A program made the position numbers and the translations under genes. DNA of 64,000 nucleotides. It comes from Kryptolebias marmoratus. Lineage: Eukaryota; Chordata; Actinopteri; Cyprinodontiformes; Rivulidae. The stretch is from contig NC_051433.1 of the NCBI RefSeq assembly GCF_001649575.2, positions 22,582,901-22,646,900 on the forward strand. The letters are read 5' to 3'. The notes under the pieces were generated by a model. It was not told the origin of the DNA. It saw only the letters and a list, made by a program, of their open reading frames with translations, and did not search any database. This document shows, piece by piece, positions 1 to 14,900 of this stretch. Position 1 is the first letter of the stretch. Each line of letters starts with the position of its first letter.

Positions 1-2968
1 CGGTCTCGGTCTCTTTCTCTGCCTCTGTCCCACTCGTGCTCTCGGCTCCAGCGCTTTCCCGGTCCCCTGTCCCATGACGACCGGCCTCCGTGTGGTCCTT
101 CCTTCTCTCTTTCCCTCCGTCGGTCCTCAGAAAGTTCTCTCTGTCTCTCCTCAGAGGACTGTGAGGAGCCAGGACCGAGTTCTCGGTGTCCCACGTCGAA
201 GCGACTCAAACGCTCTCCGCTGCGAGGCTCTATCTCTTCACGGGTGGTGCTGCTCCTCCTCCTCATTTCAGGGGAATGGCGGCGCCAGTGGTCTTCTCTG
301 TGCATGTCTGGGCTGTGGGTTTCATGGCGACCTGGATGACCATGCAGTTCATCTGCAGGGGTCGGCAGCAGTGGCACGCTGTGGCGAATGAGTCTAGGCT
401 CATCTGAATGCCAATCAAAGCGATACCGTTCTGAATGCTGAGAAAGGTGGGGTCTATTATCCTGAGCTGGGGGACCTCGATGCTCATCAAAAGACCCTCT
501 GTGTACTGGTGAAGATGGTCGCTCAGAGCTCCCATATTGGCTAAGCGGCCTAAAGTGCTGTCCACTTAATTCGCCAATGGGAGGCGGGCCTCTTCTGTCC
601 TCATACTGGTTAGATGGAGGTGCTCGGTAAGGAGGGCCTGGCAGAGGACCCTGATTGTCTTTTAAAATGTGGTGGGCAGTTGGATTCTGGTCCACATTTG
701 GATTGAACGAGTTATTGGGGATGTCTTTGTGATAATGCTGCTCACCATACTGGGCTGGTGGGGGACCCCGGGGCCCTGGGAAGATGCTTGAAGGCGGGAG
801 TCTGTTATCGAAGTGTCTTGGTGGGGGTGCTGTGAAAGGCGGAGGTGGCGGTCTGTTCGCAGAGAAATTAAAAGGAGGTGGACCAGGCAATCTCGGTGGA
901 GGGAGGTTGTTCTGTTCAAATGAAAGAGGCGGGGGCAGGCCAGGAGGGGGGGCTTGCTGTCCAATGTGCTGAGGGACAATAGAGGGGTCAAACATTTGTG
1001 GTGGGGGCCCTCTTTGAGCAACTGGAGGGAATGATGGTGGTGGTCCTCTGAGTGGCATAATATTCTGTGGCGGTGGTCCAGGAAGTGGCTGCTGTGTTGG
1101 TGGCCGGGTGCTTGCCCACTGGTTCTGGTAGGGAGGGTACGAGGACGAAGGTGGGCCATAATGTTGACTGCTGTCACCTTGCAAGGGCAGAGCGCCACGT
1201 ACAGGGAGAGAAACATGGATTGGAGGGGGGCATTGCATAGAAGGGGGACCTGACATTGGAGGAGGACCCTGCATGGGTGGCAGCATGGATGCAGGTGGTG
1301 GCCTCATAATCAAGTTCTGTCCCTGCATGGGATGGGATGCAGTGAAGCCGGACGGGGGTGGAATGTCAGCGGGAGGTCTGTACTCGTTCTCAAAGCTTGG
1401 AGATGACATGTGATGTGTCGTGTGACGTGCGTGAGCGTCAGCTGCTGTGCTCTGAGTGAGTACCGGGATTGTAGAAGCCATTGTGAATGAGTCTCTAGAT
1501 TCTCTGTAATAACTTGTAGATGGTGCATCTTGGCTATTTTCATCATACTCTGAGTCTTCAGCAGGTTTTAAAATACTAGCAGCATTGGGCCAAAGGCTGT
1601 ACTTGTCCACTTCTGCTTCCTCCTTATCTCGCTCTTCCTTAGTTGTAACGTTTTTGTTATCCATGTAGTTGGCTTCCAAATCAGGTTCCAACTCCTCTCC
1701 TAATAAAGGAATTGACACCACCTCGTTGTCTGATGGCATGAAAGGTAGAGTCTCAGTTTCCTCTTCCTCGTGAGGCAATGAAGTTTCTTTGACTTGAGAA
1801 GAATCAACACGTTCTTCTGTATTAGGCCGCTCTGACTCTTGTGCCACAGGCTGCGAGAGAGGAACAGGATCAGTCACAGGAGCAGACGACTCCTCTTTGT
1901 CCTCAGGCTCATCGGATGGTTGCTTTTCACCGACAGATTGTTGAAGATCCCTGCTCTGTCTTGGATCTCTCTTCTGGTTGATCAGGGGGCCAGCTGATGA
2001 TGACTTGACCAGTTCTTCAACCTTCTTGCCGAGCTGAAGCAGCTGACTGTTGACCAAAAGCGACGTGATAGGCTGAGCTGCAACTGTTTGTGGAAGCGTC
2101 AAAGAGGCCGTGGACGACGTTTGCTGTTCTAATTGTTTCTGCAGTGCCTGCTCTCCAATTCTTTTGAGGTTTTCCAGGATCTGTTGTGGATTAGTTGCAC
2201 TTTCATTTACAGGTTTAGCTTGATCTGGTGCCAAGGGTTTAACCTCATCAAAAATGGAGTCATCCTCTGGGTCGTATGCCACATCATCAGTTTCACTGCC
2301 CACCACCTCAGGTTGTTTAGAGACCTCTGGTTGGACCAAAGCCTCAACAGGCTTCTTGGCCACATTATAGCCCCTACTGGGGTCATACTCCTCTTCTGGG
2401 TCATATGGTCGGTCATCTTCATCCTCCTCCACTGGCTTCTCCTTCGGATTTTGTGTAAACTGGCGCACAATGGGGTCTAACATTGTAGCAGGGGTGGGGA
2501 GCTCTCCAGGTTGATCGGAAGGAGAGTTCGACGCCTCCGAGTCATGTTTTTTGCTCTTAAAGAGCGTGTTGAGAATGGTCTGGAGAGGACTGGCGGCTGC
2601 TACAGAGGCAGCAACAGAGCTGGACACAGATGGAGAATCCTTGGTGGAAGTAGCAAATGAAGCTGCAGCTTTAACAGATGACAGCAGAGAAAGAACTGAT
2701 GAAGCAGTCGCGGTGCTACTGGGAGTCTCAGAAGAGCCAGTTGGAGGTGATCCAGGGGGAGTTGTGCTGAAGGGGATTTCAAGACACTGCCGTGTGCTCT
2801 TGTCTACTTTCACTGTGGAGGACGGTTTTGAGAGTCCAGTTTCGTCTGCTTCTTTGATTTGAGTCTTGGCTCGTTTCTCCTCAGGTTCAAGCAGCACACC
2901 AGCACGTTTTCTGTCCTTCTGACAAATCAGCAACCCTAGGAGGAGGTTGGGACGAGCTGGCTCGAGCC
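1..2968 (-). CDS. dido1: dido1 last large exon: DIDO3-type C-terminal tail (partial)
   Basis: One uninterrupted coding exon of nearly 3 kb, acceptor at 2969-2970, running off the window edge. It starts with the end of the SPOC region (GLEPARPNLLLGLLICQK), continues with Ser/Thr-rich sequence, then SPLQTILNTLF and an acidic block with DDRPYDPEEEYDP, as in mammalian DIDO3. From about 1350 down to 560 it is proline-rich with repeated GPPP motifs. From about 400 down to 1 it becomes Arg/Glu/Asp-rich (RERDRD at the edge). The mammalian tail has the same Pro-rich then RE/RD-rich order. The tail is low complexity, so opposite-strand reading frames here are antisense shadows. Confidence 0.93.
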
Positions 2969-5900
2969 CTGTAATAAAAAACAAAACAAAACAGAGGAAT
3001 CAAAAAAAACAAAAGTATCATTTTTCTCCTAATGAAATCAAAATAAACAAAGTACAAAAACACAAAAAATGTATTGAGGGCATTGAAACTTAAAGAAATG
3101 GAGTAGGCAACAATTCAGCTGTTGTTAAACCTGCTGACAGTCATTAGTAGGTTTTTAATGTTGAAATAGTTTTTGCAGATGTGGTCCTCAATGCAACCAG
3201 TTAACTGGTGTTAGTCAAAATTGTATGACTATTATTTAACTTTTCCATAGGTATGTAATTACATATTCCTTTAAATTTATTTGATTTGATCAAAAATCCA
3301 AATCTTGAACTTGTGTTATTATTTCACAATTTATTCACACAGAAAAATTCAGTATTATTAACTGATCTTTCTGCTTAAGATGAATTTGCTCTTTGGAAGA
3401 TATATTTAAAAACATCTGAACTCCTTTTAGTAGGTTGCAGCAGGTTTTGAGCGAAAGCCTAATGGGGAAAAAAAAGACTCACAGCTTGCACTATAGCAAT
3501 TTATTTATCCTTCATGTATTGATTGGTCATTTCAAGGCGACTCTTAACAAACAACGGACTGAAACTGGCCTAAAAAGGCACCGACCTGCAGTGCAAACGT
3601 CTTTATTTGAAATGTGCTATACGAAGTCAATTCACAGAAGAAAACAGAAGCTGTTACAAGAAGTGTGAGTGCCCCCTACAGTAAGAAACACACTTTATTC
3701 TTTAGAAAATGTGCATTAAATATCCGTCTGTGCATACTGCTTACCATTTATAATTAACCTGTAAATTATGCATTGTTTATTACCAACCTGAAAATGACAT
3801 GCTATCTTTACTTACAGTTTGTTAATATGTAAAATGTTTAAATTCTGCCATCTACTGCACTACTCTGGGTCCATACTGTCTTTATTGGCTCTCTTTACTG
3901 TTACAAACTTTTTTTTAAGAAGCTTGTTTTAAGTTTCATTTTTATTCTTCTGCTTTAATTTTATTCTTGCTTTTTAATCTTTATACTGCACACGCTTTTT
4001 AAAAATTCTCAAGTAAAGAGACAAAAAAATAACATGACTAGAAATCATTTCCAAACAAATTGCACCCTTGACTAGATTACACTCCCTTCTTAGCGCTTAC
4101 CTGGTCCATCAAACGGTAATAGTTTTGAAGGTAAGGGATCCTTTGAGCCCAGTGGGATGAGATAAAGGTCTTTGATCCGGCGGTTGTTGTTGGCCACCAC
4201 GCCAAATCTCTTTCTGCTGCTGAAGTAAGAAAAGAGAGAGACATATGCTACCTCTTCCTCCTCTGTGGCCGGGTGGAAACGGATCAGACAAAGCTCCTGT
4301 AAATAAGAGGGGGGGGAGGACGACAGTTAGGCACTACAAAGTATTTAACATGAAAAATTTAGCCCTTCTACAAGTCAACCTGTGTGTTTACAAACCTTGG
4401 AGAGTGAAGTTTTTAGCTTCCCAACATAGTCCCATACGGTGTTTGGAGATATCCGACCTCCCACATGAATGGTGTCTGGCAAATCCTGCATAAAATTTAC
4501 AAAGATGTTAATTACAAACTCAGAAACTGTAAAAGTAATCGACAACCCTTTAAAAGCTTTGGCAAATACCTCTTTAAGGTGTTCAAAGGATCCTGAAACC
4601 AAGTAAGCCTTGGTCGCAAATTTAGCGACTGAATGCATGTTGACAAATCCTTTCCATATTGTTTCCTGACCGTGGAGGAAGATTGCAGTTTCCCCCTCAA
4701 GAGGAGGCTCTGATGTACTGTAAAACCAAAAGCATGTTTCTTTTAGACAAGTTTAAGATGTTGTTTTATTTACAAAGCTTTTCCCATTTATTGTAAGACA
4801 ATATTGCTGATCTTAGCATGCATTTTGCTAACACACTAATATCAAGAGGAATGTTGCAGAGACGGTATTTCTTAATAAGAGGAAAAGCTCAATGAGATTT
4901 AGCACCTTTTTGTTGAAGATTTGGCCACAGCCACTGATGGTGGTGCAGCTGGGGGCATTGGTAGGAGCACTTTCGCTCCTACCTCCACGGGAGCAGTTAC
5001 AGGAGCTGGCAGCAGCGGCTCTGCTGGACTGGCGTTCGGTTTCTCTGGGGCTGTCTGGGCAACACTGGCACCAGATGTGTGCCTGGCCATGCGGGGGTCT
5101 CTGCGAGTGATGCTTACAGAGGAAACGGTGGGGCTGACAAGTACAGGGGTCTGAGCCGGAGGTGCCAAGATGCTGGGTTCCCCCTGACAGGGCTGTAGTT
5201 GGGATTCAGGAAGAGACAGCTCCATGCTGGACTGACATGGCGGAGGGACTGAATGCTGGTATGTCACAGCGTCTTGGTGAGGGTAGGCTGAGGGCCCCTG
5301 TTGACTGACAGGAGACACGTCCCCTGGCCTGGACGAAACAGACTCCTGCCTGGGTGGCTTAGAGTCAGGCTTTTTAGTGAGTCTGGCTTTTTTGGCTGCG
5401 GGCTCATCTTCTGCTTTTTGCCCTAGAAAGCAAGATTTTAAGACATCATTATGATTCTATATATCATACATTTGACCCAAAAGCAGCTTTACTTTCAAAT
5501 CTTCAAGTAAAGATTTTTTTACCTGTGCATATTTTACAGTTCAGGTCAAACAGATGGGTCTTGTGCTGAGAGGTGGTGTCTTTGAGCATGCTGCTGAAAA
5601 CATCCACCACACTGCTGCTACTGCTTCCTTCAACTGCAGAGGACGGAGCTGAAGCTGAAGGAGTGGAGCCAGACTCATCTTGGTCCTGAGGACACGTCCG
5701 AAAGATTTCAGGTCAAGCTTCTGATGAAGTTGAACCGATGACAATCGCTCATGCAACAATTAAAACACCCATATCAATCACATACACATGGCTGCATTTT
5801 TATCTGCGAGAGTGAGCTAAAGACAGAATTTGTGCAGGAAAGGACAGCGGGCTAAGTTACATTAGTTGTCAAACCTTATCAACTTTCCTAGTTCTGTCTG

Positions 5901-8900
5901 TCTGAGCACAAGCATCATGCAAGATGAAAATAAGGCTTGCCCCCACTTACTGAAGCAGAACCCAAGTGAGAAGACGAAGCGGTGGTAGAAATACATACAT
6001 CTGGATCAGATGATGGTGGAGCATCTTCCATATCTACGCTGTGGGAGCCATGCCTGTTTCTGAGCTTGGACTGCCCTGAATGGGACCTTGAACTGGCAGA
6101 CTGACCCTGCATATGAAAACCAGATCACAAATGCACTTTAATGCTCTAAAACATACATTGTTTTTAATGATCATAAAAGCTCCACAGTTAGTCCTTGGTT
6201 ACATCACGTTACAACAGATGTTTGGCCAAAAGTACGCAAGTTTTACCCCGGTTGTATCAGACTTTCTCCACTCCGACATCTCTTTAGAAAGCAGCTCTTC
6301 AGCACTCAGTCGCACCAGTCTGAAGGGAGTAACATCTCCACCGATCACCCTGTAGAACAAGCCCTGCAACAAACATCCCCAAAACGACGAATGAAACTCA
6401 CAACACCAAAGCTTTTTAACACTCTGAGCACTGCTTCTGCAGGATCTATCTGCGTTGACCTAAAAGAGGCTCACTTTGTTTTTCGGATCTTTCAGGTTGA
6501 ACATGAGGGTCCTGTATTTGTTCTTGTACTTGCTGTCGGTGCTCAGGCACAGGTTAAACATCTCCTTCTCAATAGCAAATGCAAGTCGTCCCACTTCACT
6601 CTCTGTCATTTTGAGATCGTCGCTGTCACTCACCCTGGTGGAGGGAAATACAGATATTTGTTTGACAAATGGTCATCAGTGTACTTCGTGTACCCCCCCT
6701 GCCCCCCCAAAATAAATAAAATAGAATAAAAAAGGATTAGGAGTTAAGAGAAAGTGAGTTACCTCTTAAAGAGGATGTCTGTCAGTGAGCGGCGGATGTT
6801 CTTTCTCATTTGGTGGTTGGGTGGGGGCCGCATAGGAGAAACAGAGGGCGCTGAAGTGGATGGATGTGCTGCTCTGGAAGATGAGGAATGGCTGGAGGGA
6901 GCTGAAGACACAGGAGATGGCAGGACTCTTGAGGATGAATTCGACTTGCTTTCTGCATCTTTTGGTTGGGGCTGCTTCTTAGGAATGGTGAAGTTGGACT
7001 TGGTGACTCTGAGCGCTCCTGTGACGTGAATCGGACCAGGGGGGAACGGAGACGGGGCCGGCACCGAGCCTGGTTTCTTGGACTTCGCTGCAGTTTTAGT
7101 CGGGCTCGAGGCGAGCTTCTTGGTTGCCTTTGAGCTACCAGCTTGATGGGAAGACTTCTTGCTCTTAGAAGAAACCTTCTCAGCTTTAGTTGGAGGGGAC
7201 TTCTTTTTCCTTTTGCTCGGGGTTTCAGACGCTGAAGAGGATTTCTCTGGAGATGGAGTTTGCTCTTTCTCATTCGGCTTTTCTTCTTTGGGAGGAGCTG
7301 GAAATCAAGAACAAAACCCAATATTTTAAAAATATTGGCATATCTTTCCAAATATTTTCTAAGCTTAGCTATGAAACAATTACTTTATTCAGCTGACAAA
7401 TCACAAATCAGGAAATTTAATCATTTGGTACATATTTTAAACTAGACAAAACACAAAAAAGACAGAAAAAACAATTGTTAAAAATATTAGACATAACTCC
7501 TTTTAGGGCAGAAGCAATAGCAAATTAATTCTGAAAGCATTTCAAAAATTAAAAAAGGAAAAGCTGACGACAAAGAAGAAACAAAGACCCCCTTTATTTT
7601 GTGGCAATGGCAGCAGGTACATTGTGCTGTTAATTAAAGATTTTATAAAAAAAAACAATGTCCAATATCAGCTGCAATTATAATCTTTAAAAAGAGCTTC
7701 AGTTTCCTCCTGATTTAAGTTTTCTGTTAAACTTAAATCCAAATACAGAACAAGGAACTGATTGGACTGCTTATATAAGCTCCAACAGAAAACCTGCCAG
7801 CAACTAGTGAAATGAAAACTCTTAATTTAACTACGAACGTTGTAATTGTACATTACGCAACACAAAACTCTTCAATCATTTCTGCATGTTGTTGCATCAC
7901 CTGCTTCTGGGTCAAAAATGGAGAAGTAGATCAATATGTAAAATGTAATTTGGGATTATTTAAAACAAGAACTGAATAATTCAAGTGGAAATTTTGTCTG
8001 ATCCAGCAACAAAAACACAACTTAAAATCTGAATGTCACCATCAAAAGCAACCTGCCCAAGGTCACATTCATGGAGAAGTCATTTAAATTGTGCAAACAC
8101 TCAGAGATGTGTTTAGTTAGGTTTCTCCAACATTCACACTGAAAAAAAAAAAAAAAGTCATTTTGAACCATCTCTCTGTCCTTCCAGCTGCTGTTTGACA
8201 AACATCTGATGTAGTTGTCAATCATATCAGGTGGTACTTTACAGCCGCCCTAAACCCACTCCACACTGAAAATCCACAAATGTACAACGCAAATTTAAAC
8301 TCAACCGTTTTCAGTGTCTACTTCATTATAACACACAAGACAGCACCAAAACGTACCAATAAATTGATACTTTGCTGTCCGCTAACACAACTTTCAGTAA
8401 ACCTGCTGAGCTGTCAACATACGTTTACATAACATCTGCTGCAGCTGTTCCTACCCTCAGAAATACTTTGATGAGCATTTTGTATTAAGAGTTAAGATAA
8501 AATTCAACCATCCCAATTTTCATTATCATTCCCCCTTCTTATCCATCAACTCGTCAAAAGCAAAACTGCGGAGAACAGCGGCAAGGCTTGGTTTCCCCTT
8601 CTTCTCCGTCTGGGTGCTCTTCAGTCTTCCATCTCCTGCTGAAGCTTTCTGAACTTCACAGCTTCCCTCCTGGGTCTCGTCTTCACAGAAGTGACCTTTT
8701 CTTCTCCGGCTCCCCTTAGGGACACCTCTTCGGGATATCCATCGTGTGTAGATTAAATAGTTGTAAATGCTTGTTTCTCAGCCGAGCCGGTCAGGGTATC
8801 CAACAGCATGCCAACACTGTTCACATAATCAATCAATCGACGCATCCAAAAATCTGTTTTTCACCTTTTATTTTAAAGTCACTTTCTTAGAGTGATGTGT

Positions 8901-11900
8901 CATATTCATTCTGAATCAGAACTCAGATAACAGCATATAATGCATAAAAAGGTAAGGGCAAACATCATACTATCAGCCCAATATGAGCCAAATTCATCAA
9001 CCCTTTCATTTTGGAAGACTACCGGGGCACCTACCTGTGGGAGAGGGAGGTAAGGATGTTTGAGGGAAGAGCTGAGGTAACAAACCCTGGAAGTGATGAA
9101 ACTTGTGGAGGCAAATGAGGCACAGCATTTGAAAACCAAACACACACCACTTCATAAACCCGTTTCATTCTTAAAACCTACATAATTGCATTTATCCCTT
9201 CGTTTAAAAGAATCACCCACATACTTTTATTGTCTTCTATATAAGATTCCAAATGCAGCCTGAAACCTCACTAGTATTGTGTAAATGTGATTTTTGTCCC
9301 GTTTTTAAAAAAAGAAGAACGAACAAAAAAGCAGATTAGGGCGTTTACATTTACACTGTAGCATGCTCTCATCCTGAAATGCTGCATTTTCCTTCAAAAC
9401 CACCCACCTAATCGTTACATTTTAGAAACCACTTGCTTAAATTTACAACTCCAGAAGCTAAAGTTTGAAATTTCAAGTTGAAATAACCAGAAGGAGCCCA
9501 GCGCGAATGCATCCTGCTTTTGCAAACTCCTCCTGAAGTCAACCAAATCATGATAAGGCTCCTTAATCAAAGAATACTCACCAAAGGTCACAACACACTT
9601 ACCTGTTTCACAGCTGCCATTAACTCGTTAAGTATAAAAAGTCTTTACATGATTAAAATCATAGTTCTAGTGTAGAGATGTTTTCCTCCCAAATATATGG
9701 ATTATTTCTATATGAGAGTAGCATGACAGGAACCACATATATAATGAAAAAACAACAATGTTGTTTCAACAGCAGCTCAAGACCTTCAAAGAGATACATA
9801 CACTTTTTGTTTAACACTGTTGGTGACACGGGTGTAGTCTTTTCTGGTATTACTGCAATGTAATTATGGTCGCTGGACCAGGAAGCAGTAGACGGCGGGG
9901 GCGGGTGTTCCTCGGCATGCTCGTCTTCGTCGTCCTCATCCGGATCGGGAGCGAGGTCTTCCTCGCTGTCTGACGCGCTCTCCGTCGTCTTTTGCACCGT
10001 CTTCCCACCAACACCGCTCTTCTGGGTTGATGAGAACAAACAACACACATTCAGGCATTTTTGTGAGTCAGAGATTGCTCGTGTTACTAAAAACGGACAC
10101 GTCTGCTAATGAGCTAACTTCAAAAATAATTGTCTTTGGTCAACTATTCTCAACCACCACCATTTGGAATTTAACTCATCCCACACCTGAAATTTTATTT
10201 GAAAACATTATTGGATGTTTAAATATCACCAGCTTAAAACGAAGTCACACAGCTGCTCGTAGAAACAGCTCAGACCTGTGCAGAAACCCAATGAATGATA
10301 ACAGGTCGTCTACCTGCAGGGAAACATTGATCTTTGAAGATTAACTGTTTTCCTGCACTGTGATCCTCTACGGAAACAAAAAAGGTCACTTAAGTTATTT
10401 TATCTGAAAGGTCTTAAGCTGAAACTGAACTGGCTTTAATAACAGCATTGCACTTGAATGGAAAGGGGTATAAATTATTTAAACATTGTATATAATTACA
10501 TTTTAATTTATATATAAAAACAAAACGGCACTGACCGCTGTAGTTTTTTTGTTTGTTTTGGTAGCAGAGGTAAATTGCCTTTGATTTTGCCATTAAAATT
10601 ACTAATATAAACACAAAAAACAACAGCAAATAAATGCTGGAAATACTAGACACGTCACTTATTGTGTTTAAGTTTAAATACAATAAAATGAGATAGTAAG
10701 TATAGAAAAAATAATAATTCAGCAGGTCCAAGGCCAGTTATGTACAACACAAAAATTCAATAAAAAACTATGAATTTTTTATGCTCCTAATATTTACAGA
10801 ATCAAAATGATTAAGACCTGCTATTACTTCCAGTGTTGTTTAATGAACACAGTCCCACATAACATTAATCTGGGCTGAGGAAAGTCAGCAATCCTCCTGG
10901 CCATTAAAAAACAAAGCTGAAAGCACAATGTACAAATATTTGCCATATTTTACCCACAAATTCCGGTTGGGCAAAATCTGCACTGTTTGGAACAGTTGGC
11001 ACAAAACTCTGCTGGCGTGTGAGGGATAAAGACGCAAAATCTGCAAGTGTGTGAGAAAAAAGGACCCAACCCGACCCCCGTCGTAGTCAGGAGCCAAATC
11101 TGGCGTAATAAAGTAGGGTGATTACTGACCCAAATGCATACATGTTACTAACAGCCAATAAAAAGAGAGGGTGGGACACAGGAAATAGTGTCAGAAGAGC
11201 AGAAAGCTGCGCAGACAACAGCAGCGGCAGGCTGGTTGTCGTCCATGTTTGTTTACCCTTTTAGATCAGGAGTGTCAAACTCCAGGCCTCAGGAGCCGCT
11301 GTCCTGGAAGTTTGGGCTGTTTTCCAGCGCCAACACACCTGATTCAAATGGTTTAATCACCACCTCACCGGATAATCAACTTCTCCAGAAGAATTTCCAT
11401 AAGTCATTAATTTAAATCAGCTGTTTTAAATAAAGAAATCTAAAACAAGCTGTAGCCCCATGAGGAACAGAGTTTGACACCAGTGCTTTAGTTGGTTTAA
11501 CAAATACTGTAGTCTACGATCCCTCATCAGGCGCACTCGTTAGATGTGATCCTCAGTCTTTTATTCGTCATACAAAAATCTGTGTAAACCTGTGTGGTAT
11601 AGGGTGTCAGGACTAAAAGTTGGGTAGTGTGTCTCAGCTTCAAGGTATGAAATTCTAAAATGTAAAAGTTAAAAACAAAAAAAAAGAAAAAACAAAATAA
11701 ATACAGTACATTGTCTGTGTCACAACCCAATGAGAATAATAAAATTGAATATACAATCTTAAAAGTCAAACTCATCACAGATTTCTGGAAACAGATGTTT
11801 GCGATTAATTCTAATTTTCAAAACCAAAGATGTGAAAACATCTGTACATTTACTGGAAATAGTAGTTTCATGATCAGCATGTTTCTGTAAAACTATTGGA

Positions 11901-14900
11901 TGTGAAAAGGAATTTCTCAGTTAAAAATATACTTTTACTATATATACTTTTTTTCAATGAATCACGCGAGGATAAACAGATTATTACAACAAGCTATGCA
12001 TTTGTTTCTTTAGTGTTTAGTTTTTGTCAATTTTTGAGAAAATATTACGTTTTTTTTCTGCCTACACAGAATGTTTCTGATCAGAATTTAACAAATCCCC
12101 CTCACCTCAGGTATAGCAATTTTAGTCTTTATACGTGATTCTGGATATGATTAAATTAATTACTTTTTATAGATTACTTTATAAATAGTATATACAGTGT
12201 ATCTCACAACACAGAATTAACTGTGTTGCTTATTTGAATTATCAGAAGCTGCCGACCCCAGTGGTAAAATCGGAAGTATTAAAAAAAATTAAAAAGTGAG
12301 CACTGCATTTTATTTTTTATACTTAGTCAATGTGACAAAAACCCCTTAAATCTCAAAGGTTTTCATTCGTCTCAAGACTAAGAACCCTGAAAGTTGAACA
12401 CATCTTTTAAGCAAGTTTGTTCCTTTGCTATCACTGAAATAAAGATTATATAGTGCACCTGTTACCATTCACAGTGCCTGTCAAAGGTATTCACCCATTG
12501 GATGTTTTTTTTGTCGCCAAAATTTAATTATGGTCAATATAAATTAGCCTTTTAGCAAAAAAACAACAAAACACTTCTTCAATGTCAAAGTGTAATCAAA
12601 TTTCTGCGAGGTGATACCAATTAAATAAACAGAAAAAAAAGTAAAATAAGTGATTGCATAAATATTCACCCATTTTACATCAGTATTTAGTACTGCAATC
12701 AGCACTGGGTCTCTGTGGATAAAGCTGTTTTCATACTCCATGAAGTCACATAGTCGGCTTCCATTCACATGATTGCGTGACGGAAATTGTGCCATTTTGT
12801 TCTCGTCGCAGCTCCGTCCGCCACCTTGCGACGCAAGGCCCGGGCCGAACTGTTTCTGACGGGGGTTAGCACCAAGTGTTGTGTGATTGGTCAGAAGTTG
12901 TTTATGTGGAAAAGCCGCTGAGCTTTAATGGAGTCATTTTGCTGCTACGGCTCCGCTGAGAAGCAGCTGGAGGCTGGTAGAAAATACAGCCGTCTTTACA
13001 ACTGTTCCATCAAAACTTAGAAAGCTATGAACTTAAAAAGACCGCAGAGACACAGAGACACTCTTTGTGGCCGGGAGGAAGTGCGCCTCGGCTGGGCAGC
13101 GTAGGGACAGGTTCTCTTTGTTAGCTTATTATTGTGCACTGTCAAATTTCAAAATACCAAACAGTGTGTTCTGTCTAAGTCTGTTTGATAAACACAACTT
13201 GTCACAATAAAGGAAGCAAAAATCGGTATGAGGACAGGGGAGTTGAAAAACCGACAGGAAGAAACCCGTTTTAACGCTGTAGGAGGAGGGAGGAGCTTCC
13301 TGGGAGTTCTGAGACACATGTCTTGTGGACTATGAAAGGTGGGTGCAAAAGCAAACATTTTGTAACCAGGAGACCGTGAACAGACTTCTTGACTTCTTAT
13401 GGAGTATGATGGAGCCTTAAGACTCAGAGTCTGAAGGTCTGTCAGGCTGGTGGGGATCAGGCATGAACAGCTCCTTTCATGTCAACAAACTCTCTGCTGG
13501 ATTTCGATCTGAGCTTTAACTCAGCCACTCCAGAACATTTTGTCTTTAAATCGTTTCAGTGTCGTTCTCACTGTAAGCTTCAGGTCAGTCTCAGCCAGCT
13601 GCTAAGAAGCATCCCCATACCATGAGGGTGCCACCACCATGCTTCACAGTGGGGATGTTGAGTTTGTGGTGATGGGCAGTATTTGGTTTCTGACAAACCC
13701 AGCGCCATTTCTGATTGTCAAAAAGCTTCAATTTGGTCTCATCAGACCACAGAACTTTCTTCCATTTGACCATGGAGTCTTCCATGTGCCATTTGACAAA
13801 CAAACAAACTCCAGTGGAGATTTAATCTGAGTTTTCTTCAGCAGAGTCTCTGTTTGCCACTCTCCCATAAAGCTCAGACAGGTGAAGAACCAGGACAACA
13901 GACCTGCTGAAGCCTGGACCTCCTTCAGAGAGCTCACAGGTGTCTCGGTGGTCTCTCTCACTCTTCTCCTTCTTCATGATCACTCAGTTTGTGAGGACAG
14001 CCTGCTCTTGGTAGAGTTACACACGTCCCATATTCCCTCCATCTCTTGATGGACTTAACAGAACTCCTGGGGATGTTTAGGATCTTGGAAATCCTTTTGT
14101 ATCCATCTCCCGACTGATACTTTTCAATAATCTTTTCTCTGAGTTGCTTGGAGTCTTCATGATGTAGTGGTAACCAGGAATACTGATTAACCAGTGAATA
14201 GACCTTCCAGACACCTGTGTTCTTACCCTGCAATCACCTGAGACCCAGCCACTGCCCTCAGCTGATTTCCATTATTGTAGACTATTGTTATTATTGTAGA
14301 CTACTAGCACCAATTGACTGGACCTCTTGAGTTAAGACAGACACTTTAACCCTTTCATGCATAGTGGACAGCTATTTAAAAGCCATTTTCTTGATTTTGT
14401 ATGGGGTTTCATGTTATAACTGTGCATAAGCCACTAAGGTGCACACTAGTGCATCATGCAATATACAACCATCCACTGCAAGCGCAACAAAAGTTTCTGA
14501 AATTCAAGATGGATTTAAGAAAATAAAAATAAAATTCTTACAGTGTTTTCCCCCCACAATTTTTATTATGCCCTCAGAAATATAAAAACACTTTGGGAAA
14601 AAATCCTGACTGAAGGTATCATAATTCATGCAAGAAGGGGGCGAATATCACTTACTTTACATTACATGTTTTGTTTTTTTTTAATTAGCACTACTAATTC
14701 AGTTTTCACTGTCATTCAAAAGGAATCCCTTCTTGTTTAAAGGCACAATTTATTCTGACCATGATTGATTTATAATAGTAATAAAATGATCAATCATTCA
14801 AAAGGGTGAATACTTTCTATAGGCACTGTATCTCATCCACTGTTTAAAGAATTACCGTGAATCACTGCTTTTAGGAAACCATTTCTGGCAGTCCAGGTTA

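Noticed and set aside
784..972. Gly-rich plus-strand frame
   Set aside because: Antisense of the dido1 Pro-rich tail (CCN codons read as GGN).
662..1216. 184-codon minus-strand frame rich in His and Leu
   Set aside because: Shifted frame of the Pro-rich dido1 last exon; the real frame is continuous from 2968 to 1.
13129..13358. Short frames inside the Tc1 element
   Set aside because: Not part of the transposase and no similarity recognised.
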